A stretch of DNA of 64,000 nt. Origin: Halorhodospira halochloris. Its GTDB lineage: Bacteria > Pseudomonadota > Gammaproteobacteria > Nitrococcales > Halorhodospiraceae. Of the stretch, positions 10,847 to 19,803 are shown piece by piece. The notes under the pieces were generated by a model that saw only the letters and a program-made list of their open reading frames with translations, was not told the DNA's origin and searched no databases. The position numbers and the translations under genes were made by a program. The DNA is taken from positions 1,900,501 through 1,964,500 of the forward strand of contig NZ_AP017372.2 in assembly GCF_002356555.2 (NCBI RefSeq), in the 5' to 3' direction. The stretch's first letter is position 1. The number at the start of each line of letters is the position of its first letter.

Positions 10847-11277
10847 TCCAAGCCGGCTCGCTCATCCTTTCGACAATGGCGCGGGTGCTACTCCCGCTGC
10901 AGTTGATATTCTCAATATTTATGCTGCTGCGCGGTCACGACCTGCCGGGGGGTGGCTTTATCGCCGGCTTGATCGGGTCAGCCGCGTTCATACTCTACCT
11001 GTTCGCCTTCGGTGGCGCCGCAACCCAGTCCTTACTGCGGGTTGACCCCCGTACCATCGCTGGCGTTGGTCTAGTTATTGGGACCCTGGCAGCGGTGCCG
11101 CCTATCTTCATCGGCGAGCCGTTTTTCACCGCGCTGTGGTGGTACCCATATATCCCACTAATCGGTGAGGTAAGCATCAATACCCCGCTGATCTTCGATA
11201 TTGGTGTCTACCTGACCGTCATCGGCTCGGTACTGACCATCGTCATCTTTCTCGCGGAAGCGGAAGAGGAGGAGTAG
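10843..11277 (+). CDS. mrpB: Mrp-type Na+/H+ antiporter subunit B
   Basis: 144 residues with about four membrane segments. The MnhB-family signature [20 protein letters not shown] is at about residues 27-46, followed by a hydrophobic run ending in an acidic tail (AEAEEEE). It is a required structural subunit of the antiporter. It overlaps mrpA by 4 bp and is 4 bp ahead of mrpC. Confidence 0.95.
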   Translation: MIQAGSLILSTMARVLLPLQLIFSIFMLLRGHDLPGGGFIAGLIGSAAFILYLFAFGGAATQSLLRVDPRTIAGVGLVIGTLAAVPPIFIGEPFFTALWWYPYIPLIGEVSINTPLIFDIGVYLTVIGSVLTIVIFLAEAEEEE

Positions 11278-11281
11278 GCCG

Positions 11282-11629
11282 ATGGAACCTCTAATGGCCG
11301 TACTCGTCGGGATAATGTTCGCCGCCGCAGTCTACATGATGCTGCGTCGCTCAATAGTCAAACTGATCATTGGCCTGATCCTGTTATCCAACGCCGCGAA
11401 TCTGCTCTTTTTCACCGCGGCAGGGCTAACCCGGGGCGCACCGCCGTTGATTCCCCTTGATGCTGAGGGACCGGTCGGCGCAGTTGCAGACCCGCTACCG
11501 CAGGCACTGATCCTGACCGCTATTGTGATCGCATTCGGCGTTCTCTCATTCGCCCTGGTGCTGATCAACAAGGCTTATCAGGTAGTGCAAGCCGATGATC
11601 TCGACCAGATGAAGGATACCGATACGTGA
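11282..11629 (+). CDS. mrpC: Mrp-type Na+/H+ antiporter subunit C (NuoK-like)
   Basis: 115 residues, three predicted membrane helices in the NuoK-like arrangement. Conserved pieces include [21 protein letters not shown] and, in the last helix, [20 protein letters not shown]. The Asp-rich tail ([10 protein letters not shown]) is cytoplasmic. Its stop overlaps the mrpD ATG by one base. Confidence 0.94.
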   Translation: MEPLMAVLVGIMFAAAVYMMLRRSIVKLIIGLILLSNAANLLFFTAAGLTRGAPPLIPLDAEGPVGAVADPLPQALILTAIVIAFGVLSFALVLINKAYQVVQADDLDQMKDTDT

Positions 11630-13140
11630 TGCCAGAAGTCGCCATACCCGTACTGCTACCGCTGCTGATGGGGGCCATCTCGCTGGCCGTCCATCGCCAT
11701 GTGGTGCTGCAGCGCTGGCTCGGTGTCATCGGCACCGGCGCCCTGCTCGCTAGCACCTTATGGCTGCTCCACACAGTCTGGCATGAAGGCGTAGTGGTGA
11801 TGCACATGGGCGACTGGGAGGCGCCGTTTGGCATCACCCTAGTCGCCGATCTACTCGGTGCCATCATGGCTGTGCTCACCGGCATCATGGGGTTTGCCAC
11901 TGCCATCTACTCGACGGCGACCACCCCGCGCGGCCATGAGCACTTTGGCCACTGGCCGCTGCTACACCTGCTTCTCGCTGGCGTTGCAGGCGCCTTTTTG
12001 ACCGGCGACATCTTTAACCTCTATGTCTGGTTTGAGGTAATGCTAGTCGCCTCGTTTGCGCTGCTCATCCTCGGCGGTGAACGGGCGCAAATGGAAGGGG
12101 CGATCAAGTACGTTACCCTCAACCTGCTCTCATCGATGATCTTTCTCTCGGCGGTAGGTATCACCTACGGCCTGGTCGGCACCCTGAACATGGCCGACAT
12201 CGCGGTCAAACTCGCCGACGTCGATCAGCCGGGGCTGGTGACAGTGCTGGCGATGATGTACATGGTCTCGTTCGGCATCAAGGCGGCGGCATTTCCGCTA
12301 TTTTTCTGGCTGCCGGCGAGTTACCATACCCCGCCGGTGGCGGTCTCAGCGCTCTTTGCCGGTCTGCTGACCAAGGTCGGCGTCTACGCCCTCTACCGGG
12401 TATTCACGCTGATCTTCACCCATGAGGTCGATTTCACCCACGAGATCCTCCTCTGGGGCGCCGGCCTAACCATGCTTACCGGCGTACTAGGTGCTGCGGC
12501 CCAGTTTGAGGTCAGGCGCATCCTCTCGTTTCACATTATCAGCCAGATTGGTTACATGATCATGGGGCTGGCACTGTTCACCCCGCTGGCGATAGTCGGT
12601 GGCGTCTTCTATATAGCTCACCACATCATCGTCAAAACCAATCTGTTCTTAGTTGCTGGTGCCGCCTATCGCATGCTTGGCAGCTATGAATTGCGGGATC
12701 TCGGCGGCCTCTACAAGCATAGGCCGTTCCTCGGTTTCTTATTCATGGTACCGGCGCTCTCCCTGGCCGGATTACCGCCGCTATCCGGCTTTCTAGCAAA
12801 ATTCTTGGTCATCCGCGCCGGTGTTGAAGAGGCCTCTTGGGGTATAGTATTTGTCGCCCTGCTCACCGGTCTGCTCACCCTCTACTCGATGATCAAGATC
12901 TGGGGCGAGGCGTTTTGGCACGGTGTGCCCGAACATGTCAGCGATACCGGGGCACTTACCGGTGAGCGACCAGACCCGGAGTTGTGGAAGCTCTACCTGC
13001 CGATAATCGGTCTTGCTGCGCTAACGCTGTTCATCGGCCTTTACGCGCAACCGCTCTACGAGCTTGCCGAGGCGTCGGCCAAGCAGCTGCTTGATCAGCA
13101 GGTCTACATAGAAGCGGTACTCGGGGAGGGTCAATCGTGA
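11629..13140 (+). CDS. mrpD: Mrp-type Na+/H+ antiporter subunit D (NuoN-like)
   Basis: 503 residues from the ATG at 11629; an overlapping in-frame GTG at 11626 is possible. The protein is NuoN/NuoM-like with about 14 helices. GDIFNLYVWFEVMLVASFALL contains the conserved membrane glutamate (about 136, matching the essential glutamate known in Bacillus MrpD). FGIKAAAFPLFFWLPASYHT and LLTKVGVYALYR carry the conserved lysines. With MrpA it forms the proton and ion-moving part of the complex. The stop overlaps mrpE (GTGA). Confidence 0.95.
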   Translation: MPEVAIPVLLPLLMGAISLAVHRHVVLQRWLGVIGTGALLASTLWLLHTVWHEGVVVMHMGDWEAPFGITLVADLLGAIMAVLTGIMGFATAIYSTATTPRGHEHFGHWPLLHLLLAGVAGAFLTGDIFNLYVWFEVMLVASFALLILGGERAQMEGAIKYVTLNLLSSMIFLSAVGITYGLVGTLNMADIAVKLADVDQPGLVTVLAMMYMVSFGIKAAAFPLFFWLPASYHTPPVAVSALFAGLLTKVGVYALYRVFTLIFTHEVDFTHEILLWGAGLTMLTGVLGAAAQFEVRRILSFHIISQIGYMIMGLALFTPLAIVGGVFYIAHHIIVKTNLFLVAGAAYRMLGSYELRDLGGLYKHRPFLGFLFMVPALSLAGLPPLSGFLAKFLVIRAGVEEASWGIVFVALLTGLLTLYSMIKIWGEAFWHGVPEHVSDTGALTGERPDPELWKLYLPIIGLAALTLFIGLYAQPLYELAEASAKQLLDQQVYIEAVLGEGQS

Positions 13141-13610
13141 TTCCATTTGCCCTGAATGTTGTTCTGGCCGTTATCTGGTTGGTCCTGACAGCCAACGTTA
13201 CGGCACCCAACGCCCTGTTCGGCTTAATACTGGGCTATATAGCGATAGCTATGATGCAGGTCCAGTTCCCCATATTCGCCGGCTATGCCCAGCGGGTGCC
13301 CCGATTCATACGCTTCGTCTTCTTCTACATATGGGAGATGATCAAGGCCAATGCGCGGGTCGCCTACGATGTTCTAACCCCGGAGTGGGGAATCCGCCCC
13401 GGCGTTATCGCCATCCCCCTGGAGGCGCATACTGACGGCGAGATCACGGTGCTCGCCAACCTGATTAGCCTGACACCGGGGACACTCTCACTGGACGTCT
13501 CCACTGATCGCCAAGTGCTTTACATACATGCCATGTATATCTACGACGAGGTTGAGCTGCTCGAGGAGATCAAAGAGCTTGAGCGGCGGGTGCTGGAGGT
13601 GATGCGCTGA
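13137..13610 (+). CDS. mrpE: Mrp-type Na+/H+ antiporter subunit E
   Basis: 157 residues beginning with a GTG preceded by GGAGG nine bases upstream. Two N-terminal membrane helices precede a soluble domain with the MnhE pattern PGVIAIPLEAHTDGEITVLANLISLTPGTLSLDV. The gene overlaps mrpD by 4 bp and mrpF by 1 bp, showing tight translational coupling of this operon. Confidence 0.94.
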   Translation: MIPFALNVVLAVIWLVLTANVTAPNALFGLILGYIAIAMMQVQFPIFAGYAQRVPRFIRFVFFYIWEMIKANARVAYDVLTPEWGIRPGVIAIPLEAHTDGEITVLANLISLTPGTLSLDVSTDRQVLYIHAMYIYDEVELLEEIKELERRVLEVMR

Positions 13611-13882
13611 TGGTCGAGATCGCCGCCTATCTGGTATTTGCCATGCTCTCGGTAGCCTTGGTACTGGCACTGATCAGGCTGATGAAAGGACCCATGTTGC
13701 CCAATCGGGTCGTTGCCCTGGAGTTGATCGCATCACTGTTAGTGGGCTTTATTGCCGTCTACGCGATCCACACCGGCGTCGATGATTTCATTGATGTAGC
13801 CATAGTCCTGGCGCTACTCGCCTTCATGGCTGCCGTAGGCTTCGCCCGCTATCTGGAGAAAGGGGGGCCCCGAGATGACTGA
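13610..13882 (+). CDS. mrpF: Mrp-type Na+/H+ antiporter subunit F
   Basis: 90 residues, three membrane helices. RLMKGPMLPNRVVALELIAS is the characteristic loop after helix 1, and DDFIDVAIVLALLAFMAAVGFARYLEKG is the typical last helix. It overlaps mrpG by 8 bp. Confidence 0.94.
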   Translation: MVEIAAYLVFAMLSVALVLALIRLMKGPMLPNRVVALELIASLLVGFIAVYAIHTGVDDFIDVAIVLALLAFMAAVGFARYLEKGGPRDD

Positions 13883-14267
13883 GATGCTGCAAGAAGCCTT
13901 TACCGCGTTGCTTCTCCTGCTCGGCGGGGGTCTGATGCTTATAGCGGCCATAGGTGCACTGCGACTGCCTGATCTGTTGACGCGCATGCACGCCACCACT
14001 AAAGCCGGGGCCTTGGGTGCATCGCTGACCATTGCTGCAGTCGCAGTCCACTTCGCAGACGTCGAGATTACCGCCAGGGCTTTGGTGATTATTGTATTTA
14101 TTGTGCTCACTGCACCGGTAGCCGCACATGTGATCGGTCGTGCCGGCTATTTCGTCGGCGTTCCGCTGTGTGATGGAACTGTCAAAGATGAACTGCGCGA
14201 TCGCTATGACCCGGAGAGCCATGTCCTCGATAGTGGCCTCACTGAGGATTCAAAGCGCCGGCGATAG
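13875..14267 (+). CDS. mrpG: Mrp-type Na+/H+ antiporter subunit G
   Basis: 130 residues, three membrane helices and a polar C-terminal tail. The MnhG/PhaG signature GALRLPDLLTRMHATTKAG is at about residues 27-45. It is the last gene of the operon and converges on the usp gene, with about 95 bp between the stops. No clear T-run terminator is visible in that gap. Confidence 0.94.
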   Translation: MTEMLQEAFTALLLLLGGGLMLIAAIGALRLPDLLTRMHATTKAGALGASLTIAAVAVHFADVEITARALVIIVFIVLTAPVAAHVIGRAGYFVGVPLCDGTVKDELRDRYDPESHVLDSGLTEDSKRRR

Positions 14268-14363
14268 ATCCTTGAAGATGCTTGGCGATCCTCGGCGTCC
14301 GTATGGGACTGAATAAGGCGTAAGAGCGGATGGCGCCGCGCCATCTAGTCTATAATTGCCTAA

Positions 14364-15221
14364 TCAGTCGCGCACCATCAGTATGTCAGTCTGTAACTCG
14401 TGGAGCAGACGAGTCGCCAAGCTGCCTAGCAGCACATTACCCCACCGGCCACGGCCGTGGTTACCCAAAACAACCAGATCCGGATCAAGGGTTTCAATGG
14501 CGTTAACGGTAACTGTCTTCGGATGACCGGCGTGGACCTCTAACTTAACCGCCTCAGGAGCCAGACCAGCCTCAGTGACAAAGCTGTTCAACCGCTCCTG
14601 TGCCTCTTTGTGGAGCTTAACATAGTGCTGATGGACGCGATCTTCGCTCACCCCAGCAGCGCGCATCCTATCCAGCGCTTCGGTTTCGAGGACGTGGATG
14701 ATATGCATCTCGGCCTCGGCGAACCAATCAGCGGCTTTATGCAAGGCGGCCAAGGCACAATCTGAGAAGTCGGTTGCCATCACTATTTTTTGGTATGGCT
14801 CCTCGCTATCCCGACGGACAACTAGTGTAGGTGTCTCAGCATGACGCACCAGCTGCTCGGCAGTAGTACCCAATAACCATTCCTTGACTTGCTGCTTGCC
14901 GTGGGCTCCGACTACCAACAGATCGGCGTTGTCCTCATCGGCAGCGCGGACCAGCTCACCTACGGTATCGCCGATCAGGACCCGTGGCGTAGCTCGATAA
15001 CCAGGGGTGCTCTCCTGAAGCCTTTGCTCAGCTACAGCGCTTAATATTGAGACCGGATCTGGTGAGCTACTAACAGCAGGTGAGAGGCCGGGGAAACTGC
15101 TCTCAATGACATGCACAGCTCCCAGTTCGGCATCGAACTGCTCGGCCAGCTGCGCCGCTCGCTGCCCTGCCCTCTCAGCCCGCTCAGATAGGTCGCTGGC
15201 GAAGAGTATCTTGTTGAGCAT
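14364..15221 (-). CDS. Tandem universal stress protein (two UspA domains)
   Basis: 285 residues made of two Usp domains. The first (about 1-140) has VGAHGKQQVKEWLLGTTAEQ and the second (about 145-285) GNHGRGRWGNVLLGSLATR; both fit the G-2x-G-9x-G(S/T) ATP-binding motif, so both halves look able to bind nucleotide. Usp proteins help cells survive starvation, oxidative or osmotic stress; the mechanism is usually unknown. AAAGGA lies ahead of the ATG. Location between the Mrp operon and lgt fits stress adaptation, but no functional link is shown. Confidence 0.9.
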   Translation of the reverse strand: MLNKILFASDLSERAERAGQRAAQLAEQFDAELGAVHVIESSFPGLSPAVSSSPDPVSILSAVAEQRLQESTPGYRATPRVLIGDTVGELVRAADEDNADLLVVGAHGKQQVKEWLLGTTAEQLVRHAETPTLVVRRDSEEPYQKIVMATDFSDCALAALHKAADWFAEAEMHIIHVLETEALDRMRAAGVSEDRVHQHYVKLHKEAQERLNSFVTEAGLAPEAVKLEVHAGHPKTVTVNAIETLDPDLVVLGNHGRGRWGNVLLGSLATRLLHELQTDILMVRD

Positions 15222-15313
15222 AATCTGTTCCTTTGTCTGTTAGCTTCTCTGCTTCGCTTTTCTGAGTTGTTTTTCTGGATCGTTTTTTGGCTTTGTTTTC
15301 TCCGGCAGTTTAC

Positions 15314-16102
15314 CTAGTTTTTAAGGCGCTGGCGATATGCCCACCAGATTAGGCCGCAGCCAATCAATATCATCGGCAGCGTCAGCAAGTGCCCCATAGT
15401 CAGCCAGCCGAAAGCAAGGTAGCCGATATGATCATCCGGCATGCGGAAAAACTCCACGAAGCCGCGGAATATGCCGTATGCGGCAAGGAAAAGTCCGGCA
15501 ATGGCACCCCGGGGGCGGGGCTTGGCAGAGAACCACCAGAGGAGGATAAAGAGGGCTATGCCTTCTAAGCCCATTTGGTAGAGTTGCGAGGGGTGGCGCG
15601 GTTCAGGTCCGAGTGGTTCGTAGACCATTGCCCAGGGTACGTCGCTGGCCCTGCCCCAGAGTTCGCCATTGATGAAGTTTCCCAGACGCCCGGCCCCTAG
15701 GCCTATGGGGACTAGAGGAGCACCGAAGTCGGCGAGGCGCAGCAAGTCTATTTGGTGGCGCCAGGCGTAGAGGACGAGCATCAGGGTTACGCCGATTAGG
15801 CCACCATGGAAGGACATGCCGCCTTCCCAGAGGCGCAGTAGGGCGAGGGGATCGTTGAGCAGGCCGGTAAAGTTGTAGAATAGGTGGTAGCCAATTTTAG
15901 CGCCTAGTACTACGCCGATGGCGCCAAAGAAGATTAGGTCGTCTACTTGTTGTGGGGTGACGGGGCTATCGGCTCTTTTGGCGCGCCATCTTCCCAGTCC
16001 CCAAGCTGCGGCGAATCCGACGATGTACATTAGGCCGTACCAGTGGATGGCTACGGGGCCTATTTCGAGGGCTATTGGGTCGATGTTGGGGTAGGTTAGC
16101 AT
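15314..16102 (-). CDS. lgt: Prolipoprotein diacylglyceryl transferase
   Basis: 262 residues with about seven membrane segments. Key motifs are [11 protein letters not shown] near the N terminus, MSFHGGLIG (the catalytic His region), and [14 protein letters not shown] (the Lgt signature). The enzyme adds diacylglycerol to the lipobox cysteine of prelipoproteins; likely substrates in this window include the two lipoproteins at 53.4-55.6 kb. In many gammaproteobacteria thyA follows lgt directly; here lgt borders the repeat array and thyA lies at 49 kb on the other strand. No good ribosome binding site is seen before the ATG. Confidence 0.96.
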   Translation of the reverse strand: MLTYPNIDPIALEIGPVAIHWYGLMYIVGFAAAWGLGRWRAKRADSPVTPQQVDDLIFFGAIGVVLGAKIGYHLFYNFTGLLNDPLALLRLWEGGMSFHGGLIGVTLMLVLYAWRHQIDLLRLADFGAPLVPIGLGAGRLGNFINGELWGRASDVPWAMVYEPLGPEPRHPSQLYQMGLEGIALFILLWWFSAKPRPRGAIAGLFLAAYGIFRGFVEFFRMPDDHIGYLAFGWLTMGHLLTLPMILIGCGLIWWAYRQRLKN

Positions 16103-16223
16103 TTGGTGTGTTTGGTGGTTGTGGCTGTTCGGGGATTTTAGCAGTATCTTGTTTTGGTTGTTTAGTTTCTGGGGTTAGGGCTCGAGGTTTCAGCTCTTTG
16201 TGGTTCCTGGCTTACCCCCGAAT

Positions 16224-16740
16224 GGCCCCTACCTCCCCCGACCTCGTGCCAATCGCTCCGCAGCCGCGTTACTTCGCCAAGCCCTGCTGAAGCGCGAAAT
16301 CCAGCGTTTCAGCCTCCAGCCTTAGTGGCCCTCCCTCCCCCGATCTCGTGCCGATCGCTTCGCTATCGCGTTACTCCGCCAAGCCCGGCTGAAGCGCGAG
16401 ATCCAGCGTTTCAGCCTCCAGCCTTAGTGGCCCTCCCTCCCCCGATCTCGTGCCGATCGCTTCGCTATCGCGTTACTCCGCCAAGCCCGGCTGAAGCGCG
16501 AAATCCAGCGTTTCAGCCTCCAGCCTTAGTGGCCCTCCCTCCCCCGATCTCGTGCCGATCGCTTCGCTATCGCGTTACTCCGCCAAGCCCGGCTGAAGCG
16601 CGCATCCTTGCGCGCACAGCCGGCGCTCGCATCCATGCGAGCGCCCTACGGGGCTCTTTGGCTGCGTAACGCTGCTTCGCTAAAGGCACGAGATCGGGGG
16701 AGGGAGGGCCACTAAGGCTGGAGGCTGGAGGCTGGAGGCT
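16224..16740. repeat. Palindromic array repeat with 102-bp tandem units (copy 1)
   Basis: Four tandem units of about 102 bp (starting near 16224, 16325, 16427 and 16529) each begin with a GGCCC(T/C)(A/C)CCTCCCCCGA(T/C)CTCGTGCC-like head. The final unit runs into two hairpins, GCGCGCATCC-TTGCGCGC and GCGCTCGCAT-CCATGCGAGCGC, then closes with the inverted copy of the head (GGCACGAGATCGGGGGAG) and repeated GGAGGCT. The whole is therefore a large palindrome. Seven related copies follow in the array. Open frames inside it are repeat translations, not genes. Confidence 0.85.
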
Positions 16741-17277
16741 GTCAAAATTATCCCAGGTTAAACGCTCTTAGTCGGTTTAATTTGTCCGGTTATCAGCGTG
16801 CCAGGCGGGGTATACAAGGAAGCTCATGCCCGAGCTAGAGTATTTTTTATACCAGGCTAAATAAAACGAGGCGCCAGGGATGGCAGCTTCCCTGCCCACA
16901 CATCCCTAGCGCGCCCATCCCATTGCCAGCATCCGTGCCCTGACTAGCGCAATCCTTCACGCCTCCTTGTCTCGACATGCCCCTAGCCGCGCCTGGCAAT
17001 CCTTTGCCCTGACCTTAAAGCAGATCGCACACATCCATGTGCTTTGACCACTGCCAAGGGGTGCTATGCGCTTCCTGCGCGGCGCGGTGGGGGCGGCTTC
17101 CATGCCCCGAATGCAGGAGCAATACTACTCCCAAATCGTAACCTGGCCAATGGGAAAAGTTCCCTATTTATATGGGAATTTTCTGAAATTTAGCAGCTAG
17201 TGGTTATCAGGATGTGAACTATATGGTGGCATAATGCGAGTAGTGGACACATTTATTACCGGAGGGAGAAGTTGACC
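16741..17277 (+). repeat. Conserved non-coding leader of solo RpnS gene (copy 1)
   Basis: About 537 bp, present nearly unchanged before each stand-alone RpnS gene. Fixed landmarks are GTCAAAATTATCCC at the start, AAAACGAGGCGCCAGGGATG, a CAGGGA...TCCCTG hairpin, GCGCTTCCTGCGCGGCGC, the GGGAA/TTCCC/GGGAA motif (17152-17178), and GGTGGCATAATG just before the ribosome binding site. CATAAT may be a -10 box, but no -35 with good spacing was found. No plausible reading frame is conserved, so a regulatory region or structured RNA is likelier than a gene. Confidence 0.75.
17152..17178 (+). promoter_or_regulatory. Alternating GGGAA / TTCCC / GGGAA motif in the leader
   Basis: GGGAA-AAG-TTCCC-TATTTATAT-GGGAA. 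The middle TTCCC can pair with either flanking GGGAA, giving two mutually exclusive hairpins or a multi-part operator. The same arrangement occurs in all seven leaders (near 19714, 23374, 25719, 26972, 30757 and 33510). Confidence 0.45.
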
Positions 17278-17595
17278 ATGGCCAAGATTGCCCACGAACC
17301 AGTAAAACGCGCCATGAGCCGCATTCGTGAACTCAGGGCCGACGAGGAAGCCCGCCGGCTAGCTTTCGTCAGAGAACGGGCTCTACGCGATGAGGTTTCG
17401 CAGCTCAATGAGGCTAGACAAGAAGGCCTGGAAAAAGGCGAGCAAATTGGCTTGGAAAAAGGAGAGCGATTGCGCGCTGAGAAGACCGCCCGAAACCTTA
17501 TAAAAACTAATGCACTAAGCGATGAACAGATCGCCCAGGCAACCGGCTTAACTCAGGGGGAAGTAGCTCAGCTTCGTGCAGAACGGCAGGAATAG
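17278..17595 (+). CDS. Solo RpnS-like antitoxin (C-terminal Rpn domain only), copy O1
   Basis: 105 residues equal to the C-terminal third of the neighbouring Rpn nucleases, starting at the same MAKIAHEPVKRAMSRIREL. The variable tract is of the LEKGE type with two units, then ERLRAEKTARNLIKTNAL and the constant tail DEQIAQATGLTQGEVAQLR. The start is fixed by the ribosome binding site GGAGGGAG upstream of the ATG. It lacks the nuclease domain entirely. In E. coli the equivalent part (RpnS) is made from an internal start and inhibits full-length Rpn; here it is its own gene. It lies 68 bp before an RpnL whose tract is of the other (QEG) type. One head residue differs (RELRADEE instead of RELSADEE). 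Confidence 0.75.
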   Translation: MAKIAHEPVKRAMSRIRELRADEEARRLAFVRERALRDEVSQLNEARQEGLEKGEQIGLEKGERLRAEKTARNLIKTNALSDEQIAQATGLTQGEVAQLRAERQE

Positions 17596-17663
17596 CACCT
17601 CTTGTAGCTGTGCTAAACTGAGCCATCTAAATCTATGTGGCTAGCTCTAAGTACTCTATTTAA

Positions 17664-18509
17664 ATGGCCGAACTACTCTCCCCTACTAACGACTACGTCT
17701 TCAAACGCCTCTTTGCCGAAGCACCAGACCTGTTAGTAGATTTGATCAACGACCTGCGCCCAGATCTGCCCGATATTGCCAGCGTTGAGGTCCTCAACCC
17801 CAATATTGAACCGAATGAGTTAACCGGCAAGTACATAATCCTCGATGTCCTGGCTCGCGATGGGCAAGGGCACTGCTACAATGTCGAGATACAAGTGCGC
17901 CGTTATGGAGCTTGGCACAAGCGCGGGCTCTTCTACCTGGCCCGCACACTCGGCTTGCAGCTTGGCGCTGGTGAGGACTACCAGCAACTAAGAGCCGCAG
18001 TAGGATTGCACCTGCTTGATTTTGACCTCTTTACGGCAAATCAGGCCGAGCTTGAGCAGGCGCTATGGCGCTTTGAGATGCGCGATGAGAGACAGCCCGA
18101 GGTCACGCTCGGGAACATCTTGCAGATGAACCTGATCGAACTTAATAAGGCCGATCGTTTAGGGCTACCTGAGGGCCCGCTGCGTGCCTGGATTACATTT
18201 TTCACCCACTGGCGGGAGGAGTTGACCATGGCCAAGATTGCCCACGAACCAGTAAAACGTGCCATGAGCCGCATTCGTGAACTAAGTGCTGACGAGGAAG
18301 CCCGCCGGCTCGCTTTCGTCAGAGAACGGGCTCTACGCGACGAGGTTTCGCAGCTCAATGAGGCTAGACAAGAAGGACGACAAGAGGCTAACGCCGAAAC
18401 CGCCCGAAACCTAATCGAAATTAACGCACTAACCGATGAACAGATCGCCCAGGCAACCGGCTTAACTCAGGAGCAAGTTTCTCAACTGCGTGCTGAACAG
18501 CAGGGCTAA
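17664..18509 (+). CDS. Rpn family recombination-promoting nuclease (RpnL) with internal RpnS, copy L1
   Basis: 281 residues of the TIGR01784-like Rpn/PD-(D/E)XK family. The nuclease core is NDYVFKRLF (9-17), Asp61 in YIILDVLARD, and Glu75/Gln77 in CYNVEIQVRR, matching D-x13-E-x-Q. It probably cuts DNA; E. coli relatives are toxic nucleases active in phage defence. No Shine-Dalgarno sequence is seen before the ATG, whereas codon 189 (18228) is an ATG with GGAGGAG six bases upstream, so a separate RpnS (18228-18509) is expected. The variable tract is the shortest of the QEG type (RQEGRQEANAE). A degenerate form of the upstream palindrome lies at 17602-17618. Confidence 0.88.
   Translation: MAELLSPTNDYVFKRLFAEAPDLLVDLINDLRPDLPDIASVEVLNPNIEPNELTGKYIILDVLARDGQGHCYNVEIQVRRYGAWHKRGLFYLARTLGLQLGAGEDYQQLRAAVGLHLLDFDLFTANQAELEQALWRFEMRDERQPEVTLGNILQMNLIELNKADRLGLPEGPLRAWITFFTHWREELTMAKIAHEPVKRAMSRIRELSADEEARRLAFVRERALRDEVSQLNEARQEGRQEANAETARNLIEINALTDEQIAQATGLTQEQVSQLRAEQQG
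18215..18230 (+). promoter_or_regulatory. Internal ribosome binding site and start of RpnS inside copy L1
   Basis: GGAGGAG (18215-18221), six spacer bases, then ATG at 18228 in the frame of the nuclease gene (codon 189). The same signal recurs in the other family-1 copies at 22555, 28073, 29060, 31868, 34668, 38981 and 40004. Confidence 0.8.
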
Positions 18510-18552
18510 CACTTATTTTGTTGCACGCCCCGAGAAGATGGCTGGCGCGGCT

Positions 18553-19050
18553 TTACCGGAAGACCTCTTCTATGCTGTTAGCGGTCAGTATATTGATAAG
18601 CCACTGCTGGATTGTCGGCTCATCAGCCTGCTCGACCCTAGGGCGGTATTGCTCCGCTGCTTCCTTACCAAACTTCTGTTCGAGTAGCAAAAGAAGGGAT
18701 TTACCTTCACCAGCCAATAGGCCTTCTTGGCGACCCTCCTGGCGACCTTCTTGGCGACCTTCCAGCCGACCCTCCTGTTTCCACTCCCTCTCCCACTCAT
18801 TCATACGTTCAGCTAGCATCTCATTTACCTCCTCAAGGTCCTGCACTTCTTCCCAATCGAAGAGTTTTGAATCAGCGAAGGGTTTACGGCGCAGCAGCAC
18901 GCGCTGTATCCAGATGGCAAACTCTCGTCGGATAGGGCGCTGCTCCGGTTTGACCAGCCACTTGCTGAGGGTGGCGACGATAGAGCGCATATCATCCGGC
19001 GTGCGGCTGTGTTCAAGCCTGAACAGGGCATGAACCAAGCTGTGCAGTTC
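18553..19050 (-). pseudogene. Truncated family-2 Rpn gene keeping only the C-terminal (RpnS-like) part, copy F1
   Basis: It matches the last ~165 residues of the full gene at 23870-24877; the first ~170 residues, including the nuclease core, are missing, and the sequence ends at a breakpoint near 19050 followed by AGACGATAGATAG. The internal start of the full gene (AGGAGG, eight bases, ATG at 18819) is intact and would give an 88-residue protein of MLAERMNEWEREWKQEG, QEG repeats and a DUF4351-like tail. It converges on L1. The toxin is lost but the antitoxin part may still be made. Confidence 0.75.
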
Positions 19051-19106
19051 AGACGATAGATAGATTGCACCATCGCGACAACGTGGTCCACAGCCTCGCC
19101 GACTAA

Positions 19107-19305
19107 TGGCCCCTACCTCCCCCGATCTCGTGCCGATCGCTTCGTTATCGCGTTACTTCGCCAAGCCCGGCTGAAGCGCGCATCCTTGCGCGCACAGCCG
19201 GCGCTCGCATCCATGCGAGCGCCCTACGGGGATCTTTGGCTGCGTAACGCTGCTTCGCTAAAGGCACGAGGTCGGGGGAGGTAGGGCCACTAAGGCTGGA
19301 GGCTG
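19107..19305. repeat. Palindromic array repeat (copy 2, single unit)
   Basis: A head GGCCCCTACCTCCCCCGA, both internal hairpins, and the inverted head GGTCGGGGGAGGTAGGGCC. It has one unit only, unlike copy 1, and lies between a truncated family-2 gene and a leader. Confidence 0.8.
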
Positions 19306-19803
19306 TCAAAATTATCCCAGGTTAAACGCTCTTAGTCGGTTTAATTTGTCCGGTTATCAGCGTGCCAGGGGGGGGGGGTACACAAGGAAGCTCATGCCCG
19401 AGCTAGAGTATTTTTTATACCAGGCTAAATAAAACGAGGCGCCAGGGATGGCAGCTTCCCTGCCCACACATCCCTAGCGCGCCCATCCCATTGCCAGCAT
19501 CCGTGCCCTGACTAGCGTAATCCTTCACGCCTCCTTGTCTCGACATGCCCCTAGCCGCGCCTGGCAATCCTTTGCCCTGACCTTAAAGCAGATCGCACAC
19601 ATCCATGTGCTTTGACCACTGCCAAGGGGTGCTATGCGCTTCCTGCGCGGCGCGGTGGAGACGGCTTCCATGCCCCGAATGCAGGAGCAATACTACTCCC
19701 ATAGCGTGGCCTGGCCAATGGGAAAAGTTCCCTATTTATATGGGAATTTTCTGAAATTTAGCAGCTAGTGGTTATCAGGATGTGAACTATATGGTGGCAT
19801 AAT
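19306..19803 (+). repeat. Conserved leader of solo RpnS gene (copy 2), split by the IS1380 element
   Basis: Nearly identical to the first leader up to GGTGGCATAAT; the last ~42 bp, with the ribosome binding site, lie on the far side of the insertion sequence (21528-21569). A poly-G run (about 19369-19377) is the main difference. Confidence 0.8.

Noticed and set aside
16325-16669. Open frame with 34-residue repeats
   Set aside because: It is a translation of the 102-bp palindromic repeat unit; no ribosome binding site and the frame is not kept in other copies.
16741-17277. Protein-coding gene in the conserved leader
   Set aside because: No frame stays open across the seven copies, and differences include lengths not divisible by three.
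18518-19033. Ser/Arg-rich open frame opposite the truncated family-2 gene (also at 23835 and 32170)
   Set aside because: It is the antisense shadow of the family-2 coding sequence, with low-complexity composition.
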